A DNA stretch of 64,000 nucleotides from contig CP136061.1 in NCBI GenBank assembly GCA_032622095.1, positions 117,376,754 through 117,440,753 of the forward strand. The letters are read 5' to 3'. This stretch comes from Siphonodentalium dalli. Lineage: Eukaryota; Mollusca; Scaphopoda; Gadilida; Siphonodentaliidae. Shown here piece after piece: positions 24,101 to 39,100 of the stretch; position 1 is the stretch's first letter; every line of letters starts with the position of its first letter. Below the pieces are notes generated by a model. It was not told the DNA's origin. It saw only the letters and a list, made by a program, of their open reading frames with translations, and did no database searches. Both the position numbers and the translations under genes were made by a program.

Positions 24101-27100
24101 ATCCGCGATATAAATATACATACTAAGCGAGCAGAGCAAAATGGCGCCCTTGTTAAGCTCATAAAATATCGAGAAAAATTTGTGTGATTTCGTACCTTTA
24201 GTTTGGAAAGTCCCACTAGAACCAATGAACTATATTGCGACACGGTATGATTTGGTTCTGAGATTATTTTATCAACACAAAAGTTAAAACGCACAAGAAC
24301 GACAACATTCATGGCGAGTCAAACACAATTTCTAATTTGCTGCCATTTTGCAAGGAGTGTTTGAGAATTGTCAACAAAACTACCGCTCTAATTCTCCATT
24401 CTGTCAATAAGTTTTTAGTGCGGGAATTATTATCAAAGCACATAGGAAATTTGACTCCGTCGATCGCGGTCTCGCCATTTTGTCTGGAAAAACCCGCGCT
24501 AAATATAGAAAACCACAGACTATAGTACCCAGCCGGTGACAGGGTCAGAAAGGAAGTATGACTGGTGCGCTTTGGTATAGATTGGTCTACCTCCATTGAC
24601 TCAGCTGTGACTAATACAATACGTAAGCATGGCCATACGTTACAGTCCAGGTTAGTTTCCAAAATAAAATAAGGTGAAATGTTATTCCTGGAGCTCAATC
24701 CAGTTTTCACCGATTTTATATATGAAAACAAGTGGTTTCCCCAAAAATGTCAGTTTGCACAGAGTTTTGTTTCTGGCTAACTCAGTTTTCATATTCCGCT
24801 TATCCGTGCGGACATTTTGATATATAATATGCCTTGGTGGTCGGCGACACGGTTGACCCGATTTTGTTCTGGTCTCTGCTGCTCCGCTATAAGATTATTG
24901 TGGACAGACGAACTGTCGTAGATTGTTTCCGTTGTTTGATGAAATTTAAGAACAGTTCCCAGTTTAGTTCCCTTTGCATTTGGCATATCGGAGCATATTA
25001 TTACTGAAAAGTGACATCTAAAATTGTTCTGAATGGATTTTTGAAGTTCTAGTAATTTAATTAAGAGATATAAAACTGTATGCCAGTTGCTGTCATTCTG
25101 TCATTTTAAATATATGCAGTTCAACTGATCAATAGATGACCGGTATGATAGGACGAAGATTTTGAAACAACATGATATGAAATTAGTCGATGTTTCTTAG
25201 TCTTATATTGACTCCAATGTAGGAACAATGGATGAAAGTTGATCAGATTGAAACAATCCGGACAGTGGTGGCATGACAATAGTGCACGAGAGAGACGTGT
25301 CTGCAAAATAACACATTATGCACAGTATTCAACTATTCCAAGCCTATGGGCAGGTTCCATATTACCATATTACAGTCAATGAACCTTATTTTTGGTATTG
25401 CAAAAGCGTTGTTGTAATAAATAGTGTCGGTTTATCTTACAACTGTTTTGCATTTAAATTTACTCCAATTTTTATTATTTTAGTTTGAGATGCAAAATTT
25501 CTATGCAAGAATACATGTTATGAGTGTTTTTGATCACACATTGCAATTTGTGGAGGATGTAGGTATGGCATAACCCAGAGTTTTATATATGGTTTAAACG
25601 GAATTCATATTCATCGTCACCCCAGACATAAGCTTGACCAGAATAAAACCAGGTACATCGGTCCCTATTTTCATTAGCAGATATTGTCTAGCAATCACTT
25701 AAGCACAATTATGCAACATGTTTCGTGACTAATTTCTTCTTGACAAAATTAGCGGCATAAATGTTGGAAACCACCCAGATCATATATATGAGGACAATTG
25801 ATAAATTAATGGTAGATTGCCTCTCCCAGAGAAGGGACTCTACACATAAAATAAAACAAATTGTAGTGGTTTGATTATTAGACAACAAATAAAATATTAT
25901 GTAACACAATGACAAACTGTTATACATTCTAGACAACTAAAGCTATAAATGTATTATAAAACATATTGCATGATGCAATATTTCACTATAAATGTTTTTT
26001 ATCTTGTTACTGACGAATGGCTTATCGGTATGCCGATGTAATGGATCAGCCGTGATGACGTCAAAATACTATCACGTACTTTAGTCAGATATCTATTATT
26101 CGGGAAGACATTTTCCGAAGATCAGTTCACAGAAATAGCCTATCGCATTGCAGGACAGGCTGGTGTATTAAAACTGAAAAAAATATCTTATGATTGATAA
26201 GTTTAACCCTTTACCCAACAAATCGGCCAAAACCGGCCAAATAAAGCTTCAACAGCCTAAAATATCTTCGGTCTGTCTCAATAGAACCATACAAATATGG
26301 ATATCATTGGAACCGGCTCCTTGACCACATTGTGATAGTTACAGTTATGCCCTGTGCCAATGCATTCTCATAGGTCGCCTCGCATATATAAGAGAATACA
26401 TTGGCCTAAAAAAAAACTTTTTTAACACTTTTTACCATTTTTATCTTACATTCTTTAACAATTTTATAATTTTTAATGTGTTAAGCCAATGCATTCTCTT
26501 ATATATGCGAGGCGACCTATGGTCGACTCGCATATATAAGAGAATGCATTGGCACAGGGCCGTTCTGTTGGGTAAAAGATTAAGGCATATGGCTCTCATT
26601 ACAATACATTCATAAAATATAGATTACCTGTTTGCTTGGACACACACATACGTGTCTGATTTTGGACCTTGATTGGAAGGTTGTCATGCCGCAGTTAGTC
26701 GATATCCATTAAACTGCACCAATAATGTGAAGCTATGTAATCAAGTGTGTGCTATTCGGAACAGACCCCAATCGATGTTCAGTGATCCACTTTTTCTGGA
26801 TACAAATGCGCTTTATATTAGTGTGTACTCTGTACAGTGCGTACGAATATGGGTGGCAAACTGCCACTGAATTTATATCCAAGACATCACGAACTCAAAT
26901 AAAATCGTCTATAAGTAATATTTCGAATACTGTCAAAAAAGTTCATAATTGAGAAGCTTCTTTATTATCTACCGCTTGTTGGCTTGCTCAAACAAACACG
27001 GACGCTCTTTATAAGGGACGATCATTGGAATTGTACTAGGCTGAGGAATACACAATTTCCAGTAATGTTGACCAACCTGGGGGGGGGTGTTTATTTCAAA

Positions 27101-30100
27101 TGTATACTGAGCCATTATCTTTGGCACAGAGCCCATCAATCATGTTTTATTTTCCACAGCAATGTTATAGGTGTAAACGAATAACTGTACTTTAGCTACT
27201 TTGTACAATTTGTCACTGAGTTATGCCCCGAAATTTGCACATACAAAACGCACAATTTACCCATGTTTGACTCAAATTGACAATTTTCAACCCAAAAAAG
27301 CATACCATGACAGACCGAATGTCAGTCAATAGGCTTCTTTCACCTGATAGAGCCATGTTAGAGCTGAGAACTATTTGAAATAGAAAAAAAAGTTATCGTA
27401 GCAATTTCACAAAATTGTCTGGCAAGCGCAGATAACATAATTCGGGGGAGATAAATCGAGATATATATCCTATAACCAAACACACACAGAGTTGACCTGC
27501 AATGAATCCGATATTCATGTTACGCATCAAATTTTTTCACTTTTTTTGTGAACTTTCCCCGGTTTTGTAAAATAATTACAACTGCAGTTACCAAATTATG
27601 AAAAATACTAATAGTATAGTTTGATGATAGTATGTTTATTGTGAGAGTCGAGCGTTTGTTTAGATACAACCCGTAAATAGTGAGCGATAAGCAAAACACT
27701 CAACACCGTGGCGATTTTTTAGAAGATCAATTCACGGTGACCTATTAAATACCGGAATCTTCAGTGGCGAGAAATAACGAGCGCAATACCGGTATGTTGT
27801 TAACAATTTGGTGACCCTTTCTAACCAAAGTTCATCTAGTGGGATCTCCCCGCGGTGTTGAGTGTTTTGCTTGCAACATACTCTTTGTGTAATGTTTGTT
27901 TACATAACACATAGTACTAATAACTATGATTGGTATAAGAACAATGTTCACCAATATTCTTTCTGTTTATGGCGGTGTTAACGGATGCGACTATCTTAAT
28001 ACCAATACCGACCGCCAACGCTTACCGTATCTTTAACTTTCTTCTTATACAGACATATCGAGTTGTGCTTATCGTGGATACAGAGACGCCGAATTGTCAC
28101 GTGATATCACGGCGTACTCAGCCCCAGAGATTCTTGTTGGAAGTCCATATACCGAAGCCTCAGATATGTGGAGCATGTAAGTGGTATAAATATAGCCGGG
28201 CGAATTGTAACAAGAAAATTACGAATTTGTGGCACAAGTAGTGTATGTTAAGTCACAATACGCAATATTCAGACAATTCTGACGTCATAATTTAGACCAC
28301 AATTACGCTATTATAATATGGCAGTCATATTCAGCAAGCTGTAGACTATTCGCGGAGGTAAGATTATCCAATCAAGGGCATTTGATAATGTGCGGTCCCA
28401 CTAAAAGCCGACCTCACCGACAGCACGGCCACCAGGAGTCCGAACGAAATGGTTCTTGCACTATCGTGCAGAATAGACCTAGATGTACCAAAGTTTATCA
28501 AACACTTTGTATTTCGCATTTCAAAAACAGTTCTCCATCAGCATTTTCAATATTGGGTCACACCTCATTGCAAACAAGTTATGCAGCGGACAAGAATGTT
28601 GTAGTCGATAATATACAATATATCCATATTCACCCTGGTCAAGTGGTCCTGCTTATATGCTAAGATGTTGGAGGTTCTGCTGAATTGATATGATGCTGGT
28701 AGGGCAAACTGATGGAGTTACGAAAAAAGTACCGTTATTGTTTTCTAAAAGTTTTTCACTGTTTGGCTAATCCGAGCGATTTGAGAAAAAGCCAGTGTTT
28801 GCATGAAACATTCAAGAACATAGATATTTTTGAAAACAAAAATGGTTGCGCTGGTGTTTGCAAAACGACATGAATAGCCATCGTGATTATAGTCAATTTT
28901 CAGCAACCGCTACCATAAGTATTAAAATATTTCGCAATATATATAAGGATTAACTGTCATGTGGACTGTTTTATGGAGATGTAACCGCGAGGTGCGTGGT
29001 CATAACTTGTGTAAAACCCGAAGGGTTTTACATACAAGTTATGACCACACACCTCGCGGTTACATCTCCATAACAACAGTCCACATGACAGTTAATCCTT
29101 ATATTTATATACATTTAGCGAAAAAGCCACTTTTGTAAATGTATTTAAATCGAAAAGTGTATCGTGACAAAAGCAGCTCAAAATATCCCATAGCACCCTT
29201 GGCAAAAGTTTCCCAAACCTATGACGCGTCGATGTAATTATGAGGCTGCAGTTATGAGCTGTTGCGTGTTCACCGAGAAATAATTGCAACTAGCCACGTG
29301 GGCGCCGACCAATCAGAATGCTGGATTTAGTGATACTCACACTTAGTATGTAGATATATGTTTTTGAATGTTTGATACACACAATGGATTTTCTTGCTGA
29401 CCGCACAGACAATACGGCCACAGGCGTCCACACCAGATGGTTCTTGCTCTATAGTGCAGAATAGACATGTATTTACAAAAGTTCCAGTCCCTAAGTCGGT
29501 AGCTCGACCGGAACCGCCATTCAAGCCTTGAAATAGTGTGTCTGTCATTTGCAGAATGAGGTCCCCAGAGGGTGAATTTAGTGATGCTACCCCGCATAGC
29601 GGGCTAGCATCACCACATTCATCATCTGGGAACCTCATTCTGCTGAGGTGTAAGCAGAATGAAGTCACCAGAGGGTGAATTTGGTGATGCTAGCACTCTA
29701 TGCGGGGTAGCATAACTAAATTCACCCTCTGGGAACCTCATGCTGCAAATGACACACTCACTATTTCAAGGCTTGCCGCCATTGTTATTGGCCCACTTAA
29801 TTTTCGAGTCATAGATATTTTTTTTTTCGACGGTTTTAATAACAATCTATGCCATAAAATATTATTGAAATACTATAACTCATCACCATTTCGAACGTCT
29901 GTGTCTCAGAAGGTGCCCATAGAGTAATCGAAAATAGCTGAAATCATAAAACAATTTCCCCCAATATGGCTCCCAGAATGCAACATAATTCAAACTGTAG
30001 TTTATTTTCAATGGACGGGGAACAACTTGTATCTAAATATATAAAGTTATTCCCCTTCCATTGAAAATAACCGACTTTGTGCAGAAACTTGAGCACAAAA

Positions 30101-33100
30101 CAGACTTTGCTATCTCAACAAAAACAACATGTTCACAGTTTATTACATCGAATAAGTTGAAAATACAATGTTTTGGAGCTTCATCTCTCGAATGGTATAT
30201 AATATGACATATTTTATATAATGTGATCTGGGGGTTCGAAAATTAAGTGGACCTTTAAAGGCACGGGCGGCGTTCGTTGCAGACATATTCATATTGTTCA
30301 AATCACCATAAACAGAAGGAATATTAAAAAATATATAGTTGTGTTCATATGCCAAACATTATCCGCGCGTAAATAGTATATTGTCGTCAAGAAGTACGAT
30401 GGTGTACGTAAACAAGAACGAACCTGCTCGTGTTACAGAAGTTTGGCTGCTGTTTACATAACACAGCGCAATTCTATTGGTTAATCACACACAAATGATA
30501 TAAACGCTCTTTATTATTTCCATATCAGGAAAACAGTAACAAATAACGCTCTTTTGTTTACCAAATCCGGATCTAAACAAAAGCCAGGTTCTGTAAATTT
30601 GTTTGCATTGTTTACACAACAAAGGAAAAACATTTTACAATAACATACTGTTATGCCATATGCCATATGGTATAAGAACAAAGTCTGTCTATATTTTACT
30701 ATTCTTTCTGTTTATGGCGGTTTTTGACGGAGGTGATTTATTATTTTAACAGCATACCCACCGCCAACACCGCGCCCGTATCTTTAACCTCTAACTTATA
30801 CGCCCGGTTCCGCCAGGTACGCAAAAACAAAAGAAAAAATGGAACGACCGTATCTCTCTTAATAGTTTGACCACGGAAAGGGATATACTATTATGTAGTG
30901 AACACTCCCTCTGATTTCATGGGCGATCGAGCAAGTTGCTAGATAAGGCGGGAGTTGATATATTAACCCCTACGCTATCTGTATCACTAACTTTCGGTAA
31001 GGTAGAAGTGTGCGTTTGAGTTACAGGGACTGAACCACACTTGCATGTATAAGTTCCCCATATAGATGTATACATATCGAATAAGTACGTTTATGAAATT
31101 ATATCGTGAACTGTTCAACAATATAATAACTTTTTCGGTAAGTTTAAACTCTTGGTAAAATATAATTTAAAAATTGACATATGTACTGCCAGAAAGCAAA
31201 ATGTTTGTAGGATCGAATGCGCAAATAAATGTTATATGTATATCGATTTGTTTTATGTCAGTCACATTGCAATGTTTTCTTTTTCAGCACTACATTATAC
31301 GATACTTTAATCGTTTGTCAAATCTCCAACACCTTCTGGTCAAAATATATAACCCTATTGAAATTGTATAGGTCGATACGAGAAAAATTATTATTATGCA
31401 GGAGTTAATTATGGTTGTCATACACATGTAGTAAGGCTTTAGCTGTTGTGAAACTGGTGCGTCTTGACAATGTCGATTCGAATGAATTTTCAAACAGGAA
31501 ATTTAAGCAATATCCGAATACATACAATAGACGTATACTGCTGGAATGTCAACGGAACTACAAACAAGTTTTACAACTTAGCAAGCTCCGCCACAATAAT
31601 AAAATTAGCCGACGGGTACATGAATTACGTGCAAACTCTACGAAAGAGTTCTGGAAACGTATGAAGCAATTAGATTCATACACTCATGAGAAACCCGCAC
31701 CGACCTGCGACGAGTTTAAACAATTTTATATCTCCGAGGAAACTTCCGACAACCATGAGTCCCAACCCGAAGACGAATATCAAGCGTTCCTGTCAACAGA
31801 GACAATTGACAACTCTCACTTAAACGCTAATATCGCGATGATCGAGTTACAAAACGCGATAAAAAAACACACCAAAAATGGTAAGTCGCCGGGTTATGAT
31901 CATATCACGAACGAATCTATAAAATCGGCACCAGGATACATGACAAATTTAATTCTGAAATATTTTAATTTGATTCTATCGACAGGTATTATTCCCCGCC
32001 AATGGTCAATCGGGATAATTAGACCCATTTTTAAGAGGAAGGGAGATAACCTAGATCCGAATAACTACCGAAAAATAACTCTTCTGAGCTGCATCGCAAA
32101 GCTATTTACGAGCATAATAAATGAGCGCATAGACAAATTTCTTGACATGAACTGTCTGCACTCGGAGGCCCAAGCCGGCTTCCGAAAGGGCTATTCCACA
32201 GTCGATCACACCTTTTCCCTTTATGCTCTAATTCAACTTCTCAAAGCCAACAAGCAGAATCTTTACTGCGCTTTTATAGATTTTTCTAAAGCCTTCGACT
32301 CGGTCTGGAGAGCCGGTCTATGGAAAAGACTTCTAGCTCACGGTATCACTGGTAATATTGTTAGTGTAATCAAGTCCATATATAGCGATCTGAAACTGTG
32401 TATACGCCTTGGCGGGGAAGAATCAGAATTCTTCGGCAACTCAATTGGTCTAAAACAGGGAGATAGCCTCTCACCTCTGCTCTGTGCCATTTACGTAAAT
32501 GATCTCGAGAACCACCTCAGCTTACACTCTTGCGAAGGCATTGCTCTAGATAAGTTTAGTGGCATCGAAACTGGCATCTATATTAAGCTACTTCTACTTA
32601 TATATGCCGACGATACAGTCTTAATTTCTAACACACACGAAGGGCTGCAGAAATCACTAGACACATTTTCTTTATACTGCACCCGCTGGAAATTAAAAGT
32701 GAATATACTGAAAACGAAAATCGTTATATTTGGCCGTAAGCCAAGACACGCGGACCACCTTAATACATTTTCATTGGATGATCATATTTTAGACATAGTG
32801 GATAACTATAAATACCTTGGTACAACTTTCCACAAAAATGGCTCTTTTGCCATGGAAAGAAACACCAGTTGCAAGTCAGCAAAAAGTGCAATGTACGCAC
32901 TGCTCAGCAAAGCCAGAAGGAACAAACTCACCATTGAATGTATCCTCGAAGTATATGAAAAGTCCTGAGGTATGGGGCCACGAAAATTTGACCTGCTTCT
33001 CAAAACTTGAACTATGGTTTCTAAAATTTGCTCTAGGATTGAAAAAATCCACACCAACCGCCTTTGTATATGGAGAACTTGGAATATATCCAATCGCAGT

Positions 33101-36100
33101 GAAAATCAAGACTCGTTTCCTTTCTTACTGGACTAAGCTTATCACAATGCCTACAAGCAGAGTGCCGCTTATACTGTATTATATTATGCACCAATTGTAT
33201 TCTCACACTGTTTTTAATAACCCATGGATTAAATGTTTACATGACTCGCTTAATGGCTTCGGAATGAGTAACGTGTGGAATAATCAGTACATCACAAATC
33301 CCAAGCACTTCATGCAAACTATCGAACGAAAACTGCACGATTTCTATCTGCAAGAATGGTGGGCATCGATAGCAACATCCAGTAAATTCGCCTTTTATCG
33401 TATTATCAAGACCTCATTTGAACGAGAAAGTTACATATCAATAACAAACCACCGAGTCGTGCAAAGCATCCTTCTCTTCCGTACCAGGAACCATAAACTC
33501 CCAATAGAATATGGCGCGTGGACCAATGCCGCATATTCGGATAGATTGTGTACCCTCTGCAACTCAGAAATAGGCGATGAGTATCATGTCATCCTTAAAT
33601 GTATTGAACTCCAAGACAGTCGCGTACAATACCTGAAACCATACTATTACCAGAGACCAAACGCTAACAAGTTAGCAGCACTATTCAATAACCGCAACAG
33701 AAGAATTACCAAGAATCTCTCAGTTTTTATAAAAAAGATCATTGATATATTTCGGAACTCTTGAGGCTACACTTTCAGACAAACAAGTAACCCACCTTCA
33801 AAATATACCGATATAACATACCTGTTTCTTACATGTACCAACTTGTATAAAGAAGGACCCCAACACCAATATAATAGTTTATCGCTGCAGATGCGCTTAT
33901 TTGATAAGCGCCACGAGTATATACTACAATCTGACTCCTCTTGAGGCTGAATCACTTAAACCATTCAAAATCCATATCCACTGACCGAACACGTAACCAT
34001 TACGCCGAAATTAATAACAATAGCCTATCAGAAAAAATAAATATAATTATATACAGATCAAGACACTATTGTATACACAACTATATTATATATCTAAATG
34101 TGCATTCATGCAAAACAAATTTATATTTGGATCGATATTTGTATTAACCATGTTTCTGTTATATCTACCTTGATGATCAGAATACTAATAAATTGAATTG
34201 AATTGAATTGAATTGAAAGTTGTTCATATGTGACGGATGGTCGAAATTCCATTGACCGTGTTTGGTACTACGGACATCGGCATGCTGATTTTCAGCTCGG
34301 CGAAGTCGAGTTTGAGCTATGTGCATGGGTTGGCGTCCGTTGTCCGTCGAGATGGTAGCTATCAATTTGTTTTTAATTTCATTGGAAAACATGACCGCCA
34401 GTAGCCATCTTGGAGATTTAGTTTATATATATCTCTCAATGTTGAGATCTAATATTACTTCGACATTTAAACGTCCCGCACGCATTCCTAATCGTTCCAT
34501 TGACTATAACATATTACATTACCCCACATCCAAGTTGAGCTACAGTGTCATTGACACTTTCAGTTACAATTGAATTCGTCTTGTCGATGCGATCGTGGAG
34601 GTTGAGACTACGCCACTTCGTCTAACGTTAATATGCATAATTAATCTATTCGCACGAGTAATTTGTCAAGTCGGTTGAAGAACTTGCACGGAGCGAAGGT
34701 TCGAAGATGTAACGTTGTATTGAATGAACTATTCTACTGAAATAGCATGTGCATCACGTAACAACGTTAGGGTATTACCCGTTGTGTTTTATTTTGCGTA
34801 CAGGTATAGAGCGAATCAGATCGTGGCGTTGGGGTTAATATATTCACTTCCACCTTGGACATCAACTTGCCCGATTTCTCATGGACACAGAGGGGTGTGC
34901 ACTGCAGTATGACATTATATTCCGTTCCGTGGTCGGACAGCTAGGGGAGGTCAGGGAGGTGCCTTTTTTGTTTTGCGTACCTGACGGAACCGGCCGTAAG
35001 TTAGGGGTTAACAATAGCGGTTCCGCTTAAGCTATCAACTTGGGGATTGTAACTTTGGTACATACAGTTCTATTCTGCATTATATAGAGCATGGACCATC
35101 TCATTCGGACTCCTGTGACGATACGGTCGGGTCTGCTGGTTCAGTCGGGTGCGGTCAGCTTTAAGTGGGACACACATTGTGTGACGATGTAAGCACCAGC
35201 TAATATCGAAGGTATTTGGAGCTGTACCACCTGCTGTAAAACATAGTCTCACATGGCACATTTGAATGAAACTATCACATTAATGCTTGAGTTCGCTCTT
35301 TTCCAGAGGAGTTGTCCTATTTACGATGCTGAACAGACGGTTGCCATTTTTGCCCAATGACGTCAATAACCTGTCAGAGATGAAGGCAATAGTCAACAAG
35401 GAGTACGTGTACTCACACTCAGTATCACCAGGTAAGGGTGTCTGCAAAATGTACCACACATCCCTCGTAATATATATACAGTGTCTTTATAGGGCCAAGA
35501 TTTAGCAAAATCGTGACAGACTGGACTAAAGCTTGAAACTTTGCTGATATATAGAGTGGGATCTGTGAAAGGGTACCCGGGCTATAGTGTAGGTAGTTAG
35601 CGTTTTGATCAATACATGTCGGATAAAAGCGCCATTTTTTAATATCTTGTAGGACAGCATCTCTAGCCTAGGAATTTTCTCAAGAACCAACTTTTTGACC
35701 GACGTAGAGCCGAAAATTCAAGATGGCGTCCAAGATGGCCGCCGGTTTTACGATGGTACACCTAATAGTTTTGCTTCTCAATTAGATATGTTAAACATAA
35801 CGAATTCCACCCTAAGAATGGTGGTTACCGAATAACAGCCCACACTTTTAGTTGAAAAATGGCCACAGTTATTCAAGATGGAAATGTTTGGTTTTGTCCT
35901 TATTTTTGTTTAAATACTTTACAATTTTCGAGATAATATAAGAGAAGATATCAACAATGTGTTGATTATTCGATGGAATAACCTCTGTGAAAGAGTCGTG
36001 CACACTAAAGGCGAAGTAGTATAGTTTGTTCTGGTACAAATGTGAGGTAGAATATGTGCTATGTAAAATGAGCAAAATTATTCTAAGACAGGGTTTCATT

Positions 36101-39100
36101 CTGTAAATGCTTAGAAACGAACCATGAATGGTTCTGATGTCTTCAATTCTATTTGTGACACTACTATATGGTTGGATCAATTGAATACAAATTTTAATAT
36201 CGCGATCTTAACAAATAAAAAATCAATTTAGTAGTGGATTTACCACGAAATTAGGAAACACCAAATGACAAAACCCATAATCGTCAAACTCAATTCGGTT
36301 CTCAAAATAGGAACATATGTATGGTATTCTGCAACACATCTTCATCATCGGGCCTCGTATTCAAATTACCAATACTTTGAAATTTGATAATACACTTTGT
36401 TTTAATAAACTGTATTTAACAATTCACTTCTCACAACCACATCTGCACAACTTCGTACATGGAAGTTTGCTTCTTGAACATTTGCACCTGGAACAAACCG
36501 ATTTGCAAACACATTTAATCAACTCTGTGCACTCTCTATCTGCTTCTGGGTTGTCACCCAAACAGTAACAAAAGAACCGCCAATCAATTTCCATCCAAAG
36601 ACGTCAGGTGCTGGAAACTTTACATGTGCTATGGGGCTTACTAGTACAGTCCAGATACCATCCTGATATATATATATATATATATATATGTTGAACTGTG
36701 CTGAACATTTCATGTCTTGCTTCATTAACTAAGGTCAGGTTCGCAGATTTGTCATAAACAATCACAACGAAATGCTAAATACACTCAAACAGTGGTGATG
36801 AAACATCAAGAACCACACACGGATTCCTCGTATTGGCATCAAACATTCTGTGAGCTAAGCTTTCCAAGCATCCCAAAATTGCGCTTACCCTTACCAAGGA
36901 AAAAGGGAGTTGAGTCGCATCCTGATATCGGATGGAATATTGGAAGTACAGTTAAAATTTTGTTAGCCCATTGAATTGCACGTATCAACTATGTTGTATG
37001 TAACATGGGGTTTAGACTTCTCGAAAGACAAACAGTTTCAAATGTTTGCATTGAAAAGCATAGCATACAGATGTCCCAACATGATCACGATAATATATGT
37101 CTCAACAGTGTGAACAATAATCGAAGAATTATCGGTTTGTAGCATATGAAATATATGTTCTTCTCACACGAAAACCAGCGGTTCCTCATCTATATCGAAA
37201 GTGGGCGAAAGCAGGGGCGGTAATAAATGTGACTTCCTAAGCTGCATGAAGGTCCCATCCGATTCAAACTGAATAGACACAGCATAGCCAAATCCAAAGG
37301 TCGAGTGTAAGGTGTTCGACGGGGGTTCTCTGATACACTTACTGAGACCTGAAGTCGGGCATACCTTCTCAATGTATATCAGCACAACGTTTATTCCATA
37401 TGTTATGATGCAGCTCCCAGATAGTAGAAGAATTGACTTGGTTTTGGACAGGTAAATATAGGTTAGTATCAAAACAGGAACGTGAGAGAAACGTGGTTGT
37501 GGCATTCGATGTAAGGTGGGGGTTTACCACAAAAATTCCACCGAATTGGAATGACTTTCTAAGAAACACCATCAAAAAGCAAGTATTGTTTGCATTGGTC
37601 AATGCATGTCTCTTTAAATTGGAAACCCTAACAGGGAAAACCATCTTCACAACGGAGGATGATAACGCGGTCCTAATGCGGAACCTATTCTCTTTGGATG
37701 CACATATGAAGAATCTGACAGTAGATTAGTCGGACATATATCTCATATGCTACAAACTCATTATTCATCGATTATTGTACAAGGATATTTACAAGGATAT
37801 TATCGTGATTCTAGTGTGACATCTGCATGCTAAGCTACTCCAATGCAAAGATTTGAAACTGTGTCTTTCGACAAGTCTAAATCCCATGTTATCCGCAACA
37901 TAGTTGATATGTGCTTCCAATATTCTATCATTTCCATGTGATACTAGGATGCGACTCAACTTCCTTTTTCTTTGGTAATGGTAAGCGCACATTTTGGGAT
38001 GCTTGAAAAGCTTACCCAGAGCTAACAGAATGCTTGATGTCAATTACGAGGAATCATTGTGTGGTACTTGATGTTCCATCACCACTATTTGAGTGTATTT
38101 AGCATTTTGTCGTGATTGTTTATGACAAATCTGCGAACCTGACCTCAGTTAATGAAGATAGACATGAAATGTTCAGCAAAGGCCGTGCACATGAACAGTT
38201 ACCACCAAAGAAATTGTGCTACTAGTATACATCAGGCTGGTATATGGACTGTAAGCCCCATAATAGATGCAAAGTTTCCAGCATCAGACTCACTGGAGGG
38301 AAACTGTTTCACAAGAATCGATTCTATCGCCTTTTCGGTTTTTGTCTCTATCGAACTAAGGCCCGACTGTTTCGCGATTTAACACAACTGTTTTCAAAGT
38401 TTTGACCGCCATTTATACACTAAATGTCAAAACAGATCTATTATCTAAACAAATATCCGTAGATTAGGTCTTTGCTCGTGCTTTTTGATGATAATAATGC
38501 GAAATCAACTATTTTTGTGCACACTTTGAGGCATACTGCGTTTTTGTGCATTTCCTATGTAAATTAAGCAGCAATTTGATGATAAGTTTATCGGCCTTGA
38601 TACTTTTAGTTGGGCTGGAACATGTCTCATTGTGTGATCGAACACCAGGACATTATAATAACCTATAATGTTCGATCATAAAACCTAACAAGTTCCAGCC
38701 CAATTTAAATGTGATGAGGCTGAAAATCTGAGCATTAAACTGTTGCTTAATTCTCGTGGGAAATATACACACAAATGCACGTCTCTAAATGTGCACAACA
38801 AGCAGCTATTGCATTGCTATCATCACGAAGCACGTACAAAGACCTAATCTGTCGATTGTTATTGGGGAATACTTTCTGTATTGACATTCAGTGTATAAAC
38901 AGCCTATCAAAACTTTGAATATTTTTTAACAAACCGCGAAAGAGTCGGAACTTAATTGATAGAGACGGAACCGGAAGGGTGATAGAATCGATTCTGGTGA
39001 AACAGTTGTCCCCCAGTGGGACTACTTCGGGTGGACATTTATTGACGATTCTTTTGTTATTGTATGGTTGACAACCACAGAAGTGGCTAGAGTGTGCACC

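Noticed and set aside
24309-24731. 140-codon minus-strand frame inside an intron
   Set aside because: No motif, no splice context, and AT-rich composition like its surroundings.
27969-28241. Plus-strand frame over the activation-segment exon
   Set aside because: Wrong frame: it starts inside the MITE and reads through both splice sites; the kinase frame is the next one and fits the neighbours in phase.
29327-29668. Minus-strand 113-codon frame
   Set aside because: Covers the compound palindrome 29521-29776; the same peptide appears in the plus strand at 29700 for that reason.
35869-36180. Matching frames 35869-36180 minus and 39730-40065 plus as a duplicated gene
   Set aside because: They are the two arms of the 4.8-kb inverted repeat; no family resemblance, and the frames end at arbitrary points.
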